This document shows positions 11,827 through 20,800 of a stretch of 64,000 nucleotides of DNA, one piece after another. The notes beneath the pieces were generated by a model. The model did not search any database and was not told the DNA's origin. It saw only the letters and a list, made by a program, of their open reading frames with translations. The translations under genes were made by a program, and so were the position numbers. Position 1 is the first letter of the stretch. Each line of letters begins with the position of its first letter. The DNA comes from Bacteroidota bacterium. Lineage in GTDB: Bacteria > Bacteroidota > Bacteroidia > Bacteroidales > UBA4417. The DNA is taken from contig JAKLFM010000011.1 of assembly GCA_022711175.1 (NCBI GenBank), positions 1-64,000 of the forward strand. The letters run 5' to 3'.

Positions 11827-12492
11827 CTATGCTTCGGCTTCGGGAGTTTTGGCTTCGGCAGTGGGTGCTTCTTCGGCAGTGGGTGCTTCGGCAGCGGGAG
11901 CTTCAGCAACAGGTGCTTCTTCGGCAGCGACTTCTGCTACAGGAGCTTCTTCGGCTACTTCGGCAGCGGCTTCGGCAACGGGTGCTTCTGCAACTTCGGC
12001 AGCGGCTTCTTCCTTAGCTTCGGCGGCAACTTCGGCAGCGCGTTTCTTGGCCAGTTCCTTAGCTTTGGCTTCGTTTACCTTAGTTTCGGCTTCGAGGCGT
12101 TTCTTTTCGTCGGCTTTCGATTCCTGTTTTACCTTGTTGGCGTGGCTGCTGATTTTGGTGTCTTTTTCCTGTTTCCAGGCGTCGAATTTGGCCTGGGCCT
12201 GTTCCTGTGTCATGGCGCCTTTGGCAACGCCTTTGAGCAGGTGGTGCATGTAGGCCACTCCCGTGTATTTAAGGATGGCTTCAACGGTTTCGGAGGGCTG
12301 TGCCCCTGTTTTTACCCAATAAAGGGCGCGGTCGAAATCGAGCTGAATGTCGGCAGGGCGGGTAAGCGGATTGTAAGTGCCAATCTTTTCAATAAAACGC
12401 CCGTCACGTGGTGCACGACCATCCGCGATAACAATGTGGAAATAGGGCTGACCCTTCATACCACGTCTTTGTAATCTGATCCTGGTTGGCAT
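11827..12492 (-). CDS. rpsP: 30S ribosomal protein S16 with long Ala/Glu-rich tail
   Basis: Residues 1-80 are a normal S16 (MPTRIRLQRRGMKGQPYFHI, then DGRAPRDGRFIEKIGTYNP), a primary assembly protein of the small subunit. The family is usually 80-90 residues. Here it is 221. A charged, probably helical segment (about 95-150, Lys/Glu-rich) is followed by about 70 residues made almost only of Ala, Glu, Pro and Val, with repeated EEAPVAE-like units. Extended S16 tails are known in Bacteroidota. The tail's role is unknown. It has its own terminator, and a near-consensus GATCTTTG box lies about 90 bp upstream. Confidence 0.95.
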   Translation of the reverse strand: MPTRIRLQRRGMKGQPYFHIVIADGRAPRDGRFIEKIGTYNPLTRPADIQLDFDRALYWVKTGAQPSETVEAILKYTGVAYMHHLLKGVAKGAMTQEQAQAKFDAWKQEKDTKISSHANKVKQESKADEKKRLEAETKVNEAKAKELAKKRAAEVAAEAKEEAAAEVAEAPVAEAAAEVAEEAPVAEVAAEEAPVAEAPAAEAPTAEEAPTAEAKTPEAEA

Positions 12493-12801
12493 GTTTTAAG
12501 GATTGTTTTTGTGATAAATGAATTTGTTTTTTATCTGCCGGAAACTCAACGGATTGCACTTTCCGGGCAAAGCGGGTGCAAAGATCGGAAAAAAAATGAT
12601 AGGTGAGATGGGGGAGGAGAAAAAATGATGGAGATGTTAATGGTTGAAGCTAAAAATCGTGGTGGTTTGCTTGGTTGTTCAAAATCAATCAACACCAATT
12701 CCTGTGCGGGTTGCGAACTTCCAATTATATACTTCTCCTGCCACTTTTTATTGCCTTTGTTTTGCGTTTTGATTGTTTATTTGAAGATATTTAAATATAT
12801 T
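12493..12801. other. Intergenic region at the boundary of the AT-rich patch
   Basis: 309 bp. The right-hand side of rpsP holds its upstream region, with a near-consensus -7 box (CAAAGATC on the plus strand, about 12580). Base composition falls sharply to AT-rich from about 12600 on. I see no gene. Confidence 0.5.
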
Positions 12802-13395
12802 TTAGATTAGTGAGATAAAAATACTGCCAATTATCAAAAAAATTAAAATGACACTAGCACAACCTTTACTAGAAGTCTCAATAGATAGGTTTTCTTTTGC
12901 TGCTATATTTTCAACATATTTCTTAGCAGCTTGTTCTGTCATTTTCCGTTTAGATATACAATATTGAATAGCCATAAAAGAGGAAGATTTTTTTAAGTAA
13001 TTTAGAATTTCAGTATCAACATCTCTTATATATGTTTCTTTATCATAAGCTATAATTCCTTCACCAGGTGTAAATTTATGTCCACAATTCAAACAAGTGA
13101 TCACAGTGTCACTACTTTTATGAAACCCAGCTAAGATTCCAATTCCACCAGTCAATACCGCTCCACCAATCGCTTTACCAACACTAAATCCCTTAGGGTT
13201 GTCTGTTATTTGGTCAGAAATACATTTAGGGCAATGTATTTTTTGTTGTCTTTGATCAAAGCCAGATGAAATTGAGGTGCTTATTTCAATTTCCATATTG
13301 TCAATTCCACATGAAGGACAGAACTTTGTTTCAGGTGTCAATTCAATTCCACAATTTCTACAATACATGGGTTCCTTTTTTTTATTACTTGACAT
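12802..13395 (-). CDS. Zinc-ribbon protein with C-terminal membrane anchor
   Basis: 197 residues. There are two Cys4 sets: C12/C15/C26/C29 (YCRNCGIELT...KFCPSCG, a zinc-ribbon of the double zinc-ribbon kind) and C55/C58 with C101/C104 (HCPKC ... CLNCGHKF). The second set is interrupted by a glycine-rich hydrophobic stretch (GKAIGGAVLTGGIGILAGF). Residues 178-197 form a hydrophobic C-terminal helix, a likely tail anchor. Its ATG overlaps the TAA of the upstream gene by one base (TAATG), so the two are translationally coupled. Base composition is clearly more AT-rich than the flanking core genes. Function is unknown. The pairing with a HEPN-like protein suggests an accessory or defence-type module. 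Confidence 0.75.
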   Translation of the reverse strand: MSSNKKKEPMYCRNCGIELTPETKFCPSCGIDNMEIEISTSISSGFDQRQQKIHCPKCISDQITDNPKGFSVGKAIGGAVLTGGIGILAGFHKSSDTVITCLNCGHKFTPGEGIIAYDKETYIRDVDTEILNYLKKSSSFMAIQYCISKRKMTEQAAKKYVENIAAKENLSIETSSKGCASVILIFLIIGSIFISLI

Positions 13396-14135
13396 TAGAC
13401 TAATTTTGAATTATGATTCGCTAACTCGAATATCATATCACCAAACTGAACTGCTCCATCTTTCATTTTATTTATTTTTTGGTATTCATTGTATATCTTA
13501 CCCTGATTTTTATATATTCTTTTAATTAACTTTCCAACAATTTCAGACAATATGTTTTCTGTTAGCTTGTCAAATTCTTTAAGTGATTTGTCAATGTCGT
13601 AAGACTCGATATCTTTTTGGTTCCTATGAATTTTTATTTTATCACCTTGCAAATCTATTCGTGAAATTTCGTAAAGGTCAAATTTATGTTCAGAGTCACC
13701 TTTGACTAGTTTATAGTTTGCAGAATGCGCTGCGATTTTATTTCTCAGAACTATTAATTCATTTTCGGTAAGATACTTAGAATATTCTCTAGACTGCCTA
13801 ATTTTATGAACTTCCATCAAGTTCTCAATTGCTAATTTTTGTTGGTAAACAGAATTTAAAATACCATATAGTCTCAAATATTTCTCACCTACGTCATCAT
13901 GTCTGGATGGTCCTTGTAAACCAAATTCATAAAAAGACAGTTTAGCCAATTCAGTATCATCAATTATGTAATACGCGTTTAAAATAATATTCCAACCAAA
14001 CTCTTTTTCGAAGCCATACTGCTTTCTTATGTATTCTCGAAATATTATTTTGCTATTTTCAGCATTCCAATTGTCAGAAAGATTGCCAAGAATTTCTTTT
14101 TGCAATTCATTAAGTTTTTCAATTATGGTTGTCAT
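13395..14135 (-). CDS. HEPN-like hypothetical protein
   Basis: 246 residues, mostly helical and AT-rich. I do not recognise a named family, but LRNKIAAH at residues 130-137 fits the Rx4-6H motif (R131, H137) of HEPN-domain ribonucleases, placed in the middle of a helical protein as in that fold. The first gene of a two-gene unit, it is translationally coupled to the zinc-ribbon membrane protein by a TAATG overlap. HEPN proteins include toxins and abortive-infection RNases. A non-catalytic helical bundle is equally possible because the motif is short. No MNT antitoxin lies next to it. Confidence 0.6.
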   Translation of the reverse strand: MTTIIEKLNELQKEILGNLSDNWNAENSKIIFREYIRKQYGFEKEFGWNIILNAYYIIDDTELAKLSFYEFGLQGPSRHDDVGEKYLRLYGILNSVYQQKLAIENLMEVHKIRQSREYSKYLTENELIVLRNKIAAHSANYKLVKGDSEHKFDLYEISRIDLQGDKIKIHRNQKDIESYDIDKSLKEFDKLTENILSEIVGKLIKRIYKNQGKIYNEYQKINKMKDGAVQFGDMIFELANHNSKLV

Positions 14136-14175
14136 TCTTGTCCTTTTTACAATAATAGCTTGATTAGTTTATAGG

Positions 14176-14400
14176 TCTGATAAAATCATCCTTATGCACC
14201 TATATATGAGATGAATAGGCCTGATTGTGAGTTCTTTTACTATTTCAAATTTCTTCTTTCAGCAAACATACAAAATCATATCCGATTTTATAACATGTCT
14301 TTAAAGGACTTATTAACCGTATTTTAAACGTATTCACCTGAGATTCAGGTAAGGATGTCCTTTTGTACCCTGTGCAACCCAAAGTTGTTACTCTCCCCGC
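14176..14400. repeat. Degenerate direct repeat, copy A
   Basis: The best-conserved core, 14253-14328, shares CTTCTTTCAGCAAACATACA and the following AAATCATATCC with copy B at 15317-15393. Weaker similarity runs on both sides to about 225 bp in total. Confidence 0.6.
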
Positions 14401-14467
14401 TTTGTGTTGATCCTGAAATTTATCGCCAGGTCTAAGAACAGGATATGGCCGTACCTGAGTTCGCCGG
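14388..14467 (-). pseudogene. 3'-end remnant of the lipoprotein gene at 16521-17546
   Basis: The 66 bp at 14402-14467 match 16538-16603 with about six differences. Read on the minus strand they encode GELRYGHILFLDLAINFRIN, against GEFRYGHFLFLDLAINFRIN in the intact protein. Then come T-K-R-G-E and a stop at 14388-14390. The rest of the gene is missing. Confidence 0.75.
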
Positions 14468-14578
14468 GGATTAGAACTGTTCGTCCTTTGCCTTGGACAC
14501 AAAGGATTGATAACCAAAGCACTGTTAAAAAGGAGGGCGCTAATCATTCATTATTATTAGGGTTTGTATTCGTCAGGA

Positions 14579-15148
14579 TCAGTTTTTATGTTTTGAATCA
14601 AGTGAGAAAATATTCCAGCCGTAGATCATATTTTTTTCGGCAGATCTTATTCTTAGCCATCCCTGTTCTTTTTTCATGTTTTCACACAACACCCACCATT
14701 CTATCTCAGGATCTTGAAAACTTGAAAATATCATCTGATCTACACCTATAAATATCCTTTTTTGATACCAAATGTCTACGTATCCCTCACCTAAATATAA
14801 TAGTACAAAAGCTGTGTCTTTCTTACGAGTAGTCAAAGTTGTATCAACTGCATCAATTCTTGTCATTTCTGGTAAAATTGCCAGCCCCGGTTTCAGTACA
14901 TGAACATTACCTCGTATTGCTACTATTTTTTCATCCGAGATTAATTGAAATGCAACTGATGTTGTATCTCCCTCATTTGTATAAGCCTTTAATGGTGAGA
15001 GAATAACCCATTCTCCAAATTGACAGCCTTCCTGTGGGCAAACATTGTATACTATAGTAGGCATACACTGATATTGAGATTGACCGTAAAGCTCTGATAA
15101 ATTAACATTTAGAGCCAATGCAAATAGTAGAACTGGTATGATTTTCAT
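14579..15148 (-). CDS. Secreted hypothetical protein
   Basis: 189 residues from the ATG at 15148. A longer frame starts at 15229, but the internal Met begins a clean signal peptide (MKIIPVLLFALALNVN, with processing near LYGQ), so I prefer it. The mature part contains Cys residues near CMPTIVYNVCPQEGC and short beta-rich segments. I do not recognise a family. It sits in the AT-rich accessory patch between the two copies of the direct repeat. Function is unknown, and export to the periplasm is inferred only from the signal peptide. Confidence 0.6.
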   Translation of the reverse strand: MKIIPVLLFALALNVNLSELYGQSQYQCMPTIVYNVCPQEGCQFGEWVILSPLKAYTNEGDTTSVAFQLISDEKIVAIRGNVHVLKPGLAILPEMTRIDAVDTTLTTRKKDTAFVLLYLGEGYVDIWYQKRIFIGVDQMIFSSFQDPEIEWWVLCENMKKEQGWLRIRSAEKNMIYGWNIFSLDSKHKN

Positions 15149-15501
15149 AGTGAAATAAGTTATTAATGGTTCTAAAATATTGTCAGGAAAATTGATCCTG
15201 ATCTGGCGTACGCGTTGATTTTGAATCATTTGACCAACTCATTGGTTTAATAAAATCATACTTATCCTCCAAAACAGGATAACCCTGATGATCTACTTCT
15301 TTTCAGCTATAAAAACCTTCTTTCAGCAAACATACAAAATCATATCCTGTTTTATAGTATGTTTAAAAGGACTAATTAACTGTGTTTTGAACAAATACAT
15401 CATAATTAACTTAATCCGGTTGTTGTTATAACCTGTGGCCGAAAAAGCTGCTACCTTCCCGCTTAACCTTTTGTTTGCTGCACCATTTTATTATTTTTCA
15501 T
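15149..15501. other. Intergenic region with repeat copy B
   Basis: 353 bp. Repeat copy B fills most of it. No gene was seen. Confidence 0.6.
15247..15470. repeat. Degenerate direct repeat, copy B
   Basis: Matches copy A about 1064 bp upstream; see the core at 15317-15393. The end near 15428-15464 (ACCTGTGG...CCCGCTT) resembles the sequence just after the stop of the remnant in copy A. Confidence 0.55.
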
Positions 15502-16383
15502 TCAGTCATTTTCTTCGTAATAATAGGAATAGTCAATTCCTTTCAAATACATCTCGCGGCTGTTGATTTTGTTGGTTAATGCGTTTTTCAGCAGATTCTT
15601 CAGAATATCGCTGTTTGTGGGACTTAGCATCATTGCGTTCATATAATCACGCTTGCCTATCATACTCCAGTCCACGCATTTTTTAAGGCGTTTTTTCAGC
15701 ATCAGGTCCAGCCATACACGGGTGCTTCGTCCGTTGCCTTCCATAAAAGGGTGAGCAATGTTCATCTCCGCATATTTGTTTACGATTTCATCGAAGGTGG
15801 TTTCGGGCATGGCTTCTATTTGTTTTAAGGTGTCTCCCAAAAAACGTGATACAGCAAACTGAAAACCGCCTTTCGAAATATTTTTCTGCCTGATTTGTCC
15901 GGCAAAATCGTATAATCCGCCAAATAAATAGGCGTGTATTTGTTGCAATCCTTTTGTTGTACCAACTTCTATGCTGCTGATAAACGAACTCTCGAACAGC
16001 GCGTATGCCCTGGCTTTACTTTTTCCGTCGATGCTCTCATCGCTGTATGTGAACCATTCGATAAACCTGTTGGCCCGTTTGCCCGGAAATTCTTTGCCTA
16101 AGGCAATGATGCCGTTATAGTCCAGCATATCGGTCAAATAGCGCTTGCCATCACTTGCCATAAGCTTCAGTTGGGTAGTGTCGCTAACCAACTTGCTGTT
16201 TTCACGTTTCAGCTTGGCTTTGAGATATTTCCAGTAGTTGCGGGCTTTTGCGTAGTCATCCTGGCTGGTAAGCACGGCCACTATATCCTGCACACTAAAC
16301 CACCACCGGGCATTTTGCTCGTCCCAAACGGCCCGCACTTCGCGGTCGTCAAAAAATCGAATGGATATTTTTGCAGCACTCAC
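15502..16383 (-). CDS. Fic-domain protein with a BRO/DinD-like N-terminal domain
   Basis: 293 residues. Residues about 1-110 ([20 protein letters not shown] ... [13 protein letters not shown]) resemble the N-terminal domain of phage BRO antirepressors and DinD-type proteins. Residues about 125-265 are a Fic domain with a complete active-site motif [12 protein letters not shown] (211-222), which transfers AMP or another nucleotide moiety to a target. The C-terminal end SYYYE (286-290) resembles the (S/T)xxxE(G/N) inhibitory helix of class III Fic proteins such as NmFic, with Glu instead of Gly/Asn at the last position. This suggests an autoinhibited enzyme. No separate antitoxin is adjacent. 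A TAACTTTG box lies upstream. Confidence 0.82.
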   Translation of the reverse strand: MSAAKISIRFFDDREVRAVWDEQNARWWFSVQDIVAVLTSQDDYAKARNYWKYLKAKLKRENSKLVSDTTQLKLMASDGKRYLTDMLDYNGIIALGKEFPGKRANRFIEWFTYSDESIDGKSKARAYALFESSFISSIEVGTTKGLQQIHAYLFGGLYDFAGQIRQKNISKGGFQFAVSRFLGDTLKQIEAMPETTFDEIVNKYAEMNIAHPFMEGNGRSTRVWLDLMLKKRLKKCVDWSMIGKRDYMNAMMLSPTNSDILKNLLKNALTNKINSREMYLKGIDYSYYYEEND

Positions 16384-16425
16384 GATATAAAGTTCTTCTG
16401 CTTCAATACATAATATTTATCTGTC

Positions 16426-16433
16426 CAAAGTTA
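16426..16433 (-). promoter_or_regulatory. -7 box upstream of the Fic gene
   Basis: CAAAGTTA on the plus strand reads TAACTTTG on the coding strand, 43 bp before the ATG. No TTTG or TTG was seen at the -33 spacing. Confidence 0.4.
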
Positions 16434-16520
16434 AGATAACTTTTGTTTTGTAGTTGCTGCCGGATGGTGATGCGTTATGATGGGTGGTAAGGGATGGACT
16501 GTACGAAAGGTTGAATTATT

Positions 16521-17546
16521 TTACGCCTTCCCCCGCGTTGTGTTGATCCTGAAATTTATCGCCAGATCGAGGAAGAGGAAATGGCCGTACCTGAATTCGC
16601 CGGTGCCGAACGTGAAAAACGAAGGCAGGTATTTGATGCCCGCACTAAAATATTCACTAAACCTGTAAACGGTTGAAAATGAGAGCCCGGCACGGGTCTC
16701 AACCTTTGAATAAAGCAGTGTGTCAATATATTCGGGGAATAATTGGCCCGTGTAGCGTTTGTAGTAGGAGTATTTCGAAATATTCAGCCCGTAGCTGAAC
16801 GAAACCCGCCTGTAATCGTTGCCGTGCAGCAGGTCGAAGTAGGAGCCGAACGACCGTTCGTATTCACCTTCAACATCATAAGGCGCCGGTATCGGAATAA
16901 TGAAATCGGTGAGCATGCCCGCACCGGCTCCAAAAAACTGCCTGTCCCTGTAATAATAACAGCCTTCACCGGTGATCCCCAGGAAACCAAACGACTTCCC
17001 GGTGTGGGTTTGTTTGTTGATTACAAACGAGTTGCCTTCGGGCACCGACAGTTTGAACAGGATGGTTCCGCGGCTGCAGGCAACGTCCCTTTTCCGGCCC
17101 GCAGTGCATTGGCTCAACGCATTCTGTGGCTTTATTTTCGTTTTGTACTTCAGGTTGGCGTTGTTGATATAGTCGAGGTCGAACCACACATTAGCCGGGT
17201 ACCTGAACCGCTTCGGGTTGCTAAGGTCAACAAGGTAGCCAAAAGGAAGGGTGCCGTTCATATAGTTTCCGATAAGAAATTCAGGCGATAATTTGCGCGG
17301 AAGCAATATTTCGCGGCGCTGATCCTGCTTTTCGAGGGTAACCCTGAGCGGCTCTTTCGACCTTTCAACCGTAAGACTTACGGGAGCGTAAGCATATGGC
17401 GTGCTGTCGGTGAGATACACTTTTACACTGTCCTGTTTTGTATAGAGGTTCACTTTGGTGTAAGGAGAATTTACCAGCGTGGCGCAGGAAGTGAAAAGCA
17501 GCATCATGAAAACTATTACCGGAGTTGTTTTAATCATTGTCTGCAA
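16521..17546 (-). CDS. Outer-membrane lipoprotein of unknown function
   Basis: 341 residues. A lipoprotein signal peptide ends in LLFTSCATL, with the lipobox Cys at about residue 21. Met1 or Met4 may be the start. The mature protein begins with a segment resembling PEGA-type domains (residues about 30-90) and ends with alternating beta-strand-like segments such as RYGHFLFLDLAINFRI, which suggests a barrel-like or beta-rich end. I do not recognise a precise family. Its 3' end is partly duplicated at 14402-14467, making it the left border of an accessory patch. Confidence 0.7.
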   Translation of the reverse strand: MQTMIKTTPVIVFMMLLFTSCATLVNSPYTKVNLYTKQDSVKVYLTDSTPYAYAPVSLTVERSKEPLRVTLEKQDQRREILLPRKLSPEFLIGNYMNGTLPFGYLVDLSNPKRFRYPANVWFDLDYINNANLKYKTKIKPQNALSQCTAGRKRDVACSRGTILFKLSVPEGNSFVINKQTHTGKSFGFLGITGEGCYYYRDRQFFGAGAGMLTDFIIPIPAPYDVEGEYERSFGSYFDLLHGNDYRRVSFSYGLNISKYSYYKRYTGQLFPEYIDTLLYSKVETRAGLSFSTVYRFSEYFSAGIKYLPSFFTFGTGEFRYGHFLFLDLAINFRINTTRGKA

Positions 17547-17822
17547 ATATTAGTTTCCCTGAAACTGAATTGAAGAAGGTTTGATAAGGAGTAATCCGCG
17601 GTTGCCGGCAATATTATTTTTTCCAAAATTAGTGATAAGTGCATTTCCTCGCGGGGATGAGTTTTTATTATCCCAAAATGCCAGGCTTTTCTGCAAAGAA
17701 TTTATTTTCAGGTGTTTCCGAAATATTTCAATTCTTATCAACACCATCAAAAAGACTATGGGTAATTCGGTATTTTAGCAAAACCTCGAAATTTTTTCAA
17801 TTACCTGATTTTCAGCATACGC

Positions 17823-20800
17823 ATGCCCCAGTTCAGCCACCTTCACGTTCACTCACAATACTCCCTGCTCGACGGCGCTTCGGATATCACTGCCCTGTTC
17901 AACAAAGCCAAAAACGACAATATGCCCGGCCTGGCGATTACCGATCATGGCAATATGTTCGGTGTTTTCCAGTTTGTGGCCGAAGCCGAAAAGCATAACA
18001 CCAAAGAGAATACCATCATCAAACCCATTGTGGGCTGCGAGTTTTACGTGGTTGATGACCGTCACCGCAAGAAATTCGGCGGCGGCGAGCGCGATGTGCG
18101 TTACCACCAGTTGCTGCTGGCCAAAAATGCCGAAGGCTATGCTAACCTTGTAAAACTCTGCTCACTGGGATATATCGAAGGCTTTTACAGCAAATATCCC
18201 CGCATCGATAAGGAACTTATCGTTCGCTATCACAAAGGCCTCATTGCCACCACCTGCTGCCTGGCAGCATCGGTTCCGCGCGCCATCATGCGCAAAGGCG
18301 AAGCCGAAGGCGAAAAGGAATTCAAATGGTGGCTCGACCTGTTTGGCGAAGATTATTATGTTGAATTGCAGCGTCATAACATTCCCGAGCAGGACGAAGT
18401 AAACGAAGTGCTGAAGCGCTTTGCACGCAAACACAATGTAAAAATGGTGGCGAGCAACGACTCACACTATGTTGAAAAGGACAATTACAACGCCCACGAT
18501 ATTCTACTCTGCGTAAATACCGGTGCCAAGCAGTCAACACCCACCTTTCGCGAATACGGCGACGACGACGGCAGCGTTAACGGCCGCAGGTTCGCTTTTC
18601 CCAACGACCAGTTCTATTTCAAAACCACCGGCGAAATGAACGAAGTATTTGCCGATGTGCCCGAAGCCATTGACAATACGAACGAGATCGTGGGCAAAAT
18701 AGAAGTGCTGAACCTCAAAAAGGATATACTGTTGCCCAATTTCCCTGTGCCCGACAAATTCAGGATACACCAATCGGCGGAAATTTTCAAGGGCAAGGAG
18801 CTTTCGCCAGATTCGCGCAACCAGTGGGAATACCTGAAGCATCTCACCTTCGAAGGCGCCAGGAAGCGTTACGGCGAACTTACTCCCGACCTTACCGAGC
18901 GCATAAACTTTGAGCTGCAGACCATTCACGATATGGGCTTTGCCGGTTACTTCCTCATTGTGAGCGATTTTATCAGGGCAGGCCGTGATATGGGTGTGTT
19001 CATTGGCCCGGGCCGCGGATCGGCAGCAGGAAGCGTGGTGGCATACAGCATCGGCATCACCAACATTGACCCAATCAAATACGACCTGCTGTTCGAGCGG
19101 TTTCTCAATCCCGAACGCATCAGCATGCCCGATATCGACACTGACTTCGACGACCAGGGACGGCAGAAAGTTATTGATTACGTGGTGCAGAAATACGGCC
19201 AGAACCAGGTGGCGCAGATCGTCACCTTCGGCACCATGGCTGCCAAAACCAGCATTAAGGACGTAGCCCGCGTGCTCGACCTGCCGCTTCCCGAGAGCAA
19301 TGCGCTCACCAAACTCGTGCCCGACAAGCCGGGTACCTCGCTCAAGCGCGTGCTGCATGCACCCATGTACAAGAGCGAAGGCGCAGGATCGCTCGAAGAA
19401 AAAGAGGCGCTTGGCAACGACGACCTTGAGAACGTGCGTAAACTGAGGCAGGAATATGCTTATGCCGGCCTCGACCCTGTGGGACAGCTTAAAAACACCA
19501 TCCTCCACGAAGCCGAAGTGCTCGAAGGATCGGTGCGCAATACGGGCATACACGCTGCCGGCATCATCATCGCCCCACAAGACCTCAGCGACCTCATCCC
19601 TGTTTGCACTTCTAAAGAATCGAACCTCTGGATTACCCAATACGAGGGCAATATCATCGAAAGTGCAGGCGTCATCAAGATGGACTTCCTCGGGCTGAAA
19701 AACCTCACCATCATCAGGGATGCACTGGAGCTGATAAAGCAAAATCATGGCATTGCGATTGATATTGACAACATTCCGCTCGACGATGCGCGAACCTTCG
19801 AGCTTTACCAGCGCGGCGATACCAACGGCACGTTCCAGTTCGAAAGTCCCGGTATGCAGCAGTGGCTCAGGCAGCTGAAACCCGATGTCTTTACCGACCT
19901 CATCGCCATGAACGCCCTTTACCGCCCGGGCCCCATGGAGTACATCCCCAACTATGTTGCCCGCAAACTCAAACGTGAGCCGGTAACCTACGACCTGCCC
20001 GAAATGGAGGAAATCCTCAGGGACACATACGGCATCACGGTTTACCAGGAGCAGGTAATGCTGCTTTCGCAGAAGCTGGCAGGTTTCAGCAAGGGGCAGG
20101 CCGATGAACTCCGCAAAGCGATGGGTAAAAAGCTGCGCGAGAAACTCGACAATACAAAACCAAAGTTTATTAAGGGAGGTACCGAAAAAGGGCACCCCGC
20201 CGACAAGCTCGAAAAAATCTGGACCGACTGGGAAGCATTTGCCTCTTACGCATTCAACAAGTCGCACTCTACCTGCTATGCTTTCGTGGCCTATCAAACG
20301 GCATACCTCAAAGTTCACTATCCCGCCGAATACATGGCGGCACTGCTTACCAGCAACCTCAGCAACCTCGACAATATAACTTTTTACCTCGACGAGTGCC
20401 GCCGCATGGGGCTCAAGGTGCTCGGTCCCGATGTAAACGAATCGGACCTCAACTTCACGGTAAATAAAAACGGTGAAATACGTTTCGGGCTTATGGCGCT
20501 GAAAGGCGTAGGGGAGTCGGCGGCCGACAGCATCATTGCCGAACGCAAAGAAAACGGGCCATACAAAACAATTTTCGAATTTGTAAAACGTGTAAACCTG
20601 CGCACAGTCAACAAAAGCACGGTAGAATCGTTGTCGCAGGCCGGTGCGTTCGACAGTTTTGAAGGGATGCACAGGGCTCAGTTTTTTAATAAGGAGCTGC
20701 AGGAAGAAACCACTTTCATCGAAAAAATGATCAGGTTCGGGAGCACTTACCAGGCCATGAAGCAATCGATGCAGGTATCACTTTTTGGCGAAGCCGATGA

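Larger units (their letters stand above)
14136..14578. other. Intergenic region with repeat copy A and a gene remnant
   Basis: 443 bp without an intact gene. It holds the first copy of a long degenerate direct repeat (about 14176-14400; second copy about 15247-15470) and a fragment of the 3' end of the lipoprotein gene found intact at 16521-17546. Confidence 0.6.

Noticed and set aside
11721-12253. Arg/Gln-rich and Ala/Ser-rich frames opposite the S16 tail
   Set aside because: They are the complement of the repetitive Ala/Glu codons and have no independent support.
12802-14135. HEPN/MNT toxin-antitoxin pair
   Set aside because: No MNT nucleotidyltransferase motif is present in the coupled protein, which is a zinc-ribbon membrane protein.
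14245-14547. A 100-residue leftward frame
   Set aside because: It crosses the lipoprotein remnant in a different frame from the homology (the remnant is in the GELRYGH frame), so it is accidental.
18534-20765. A 743-residue open frame antisense to dnaE
   Set aside because: It lies wholly inside the strongly supported dnaE on the opposite strand and has no recognisable domain. GC-rich codon structure of dnaE produces it.
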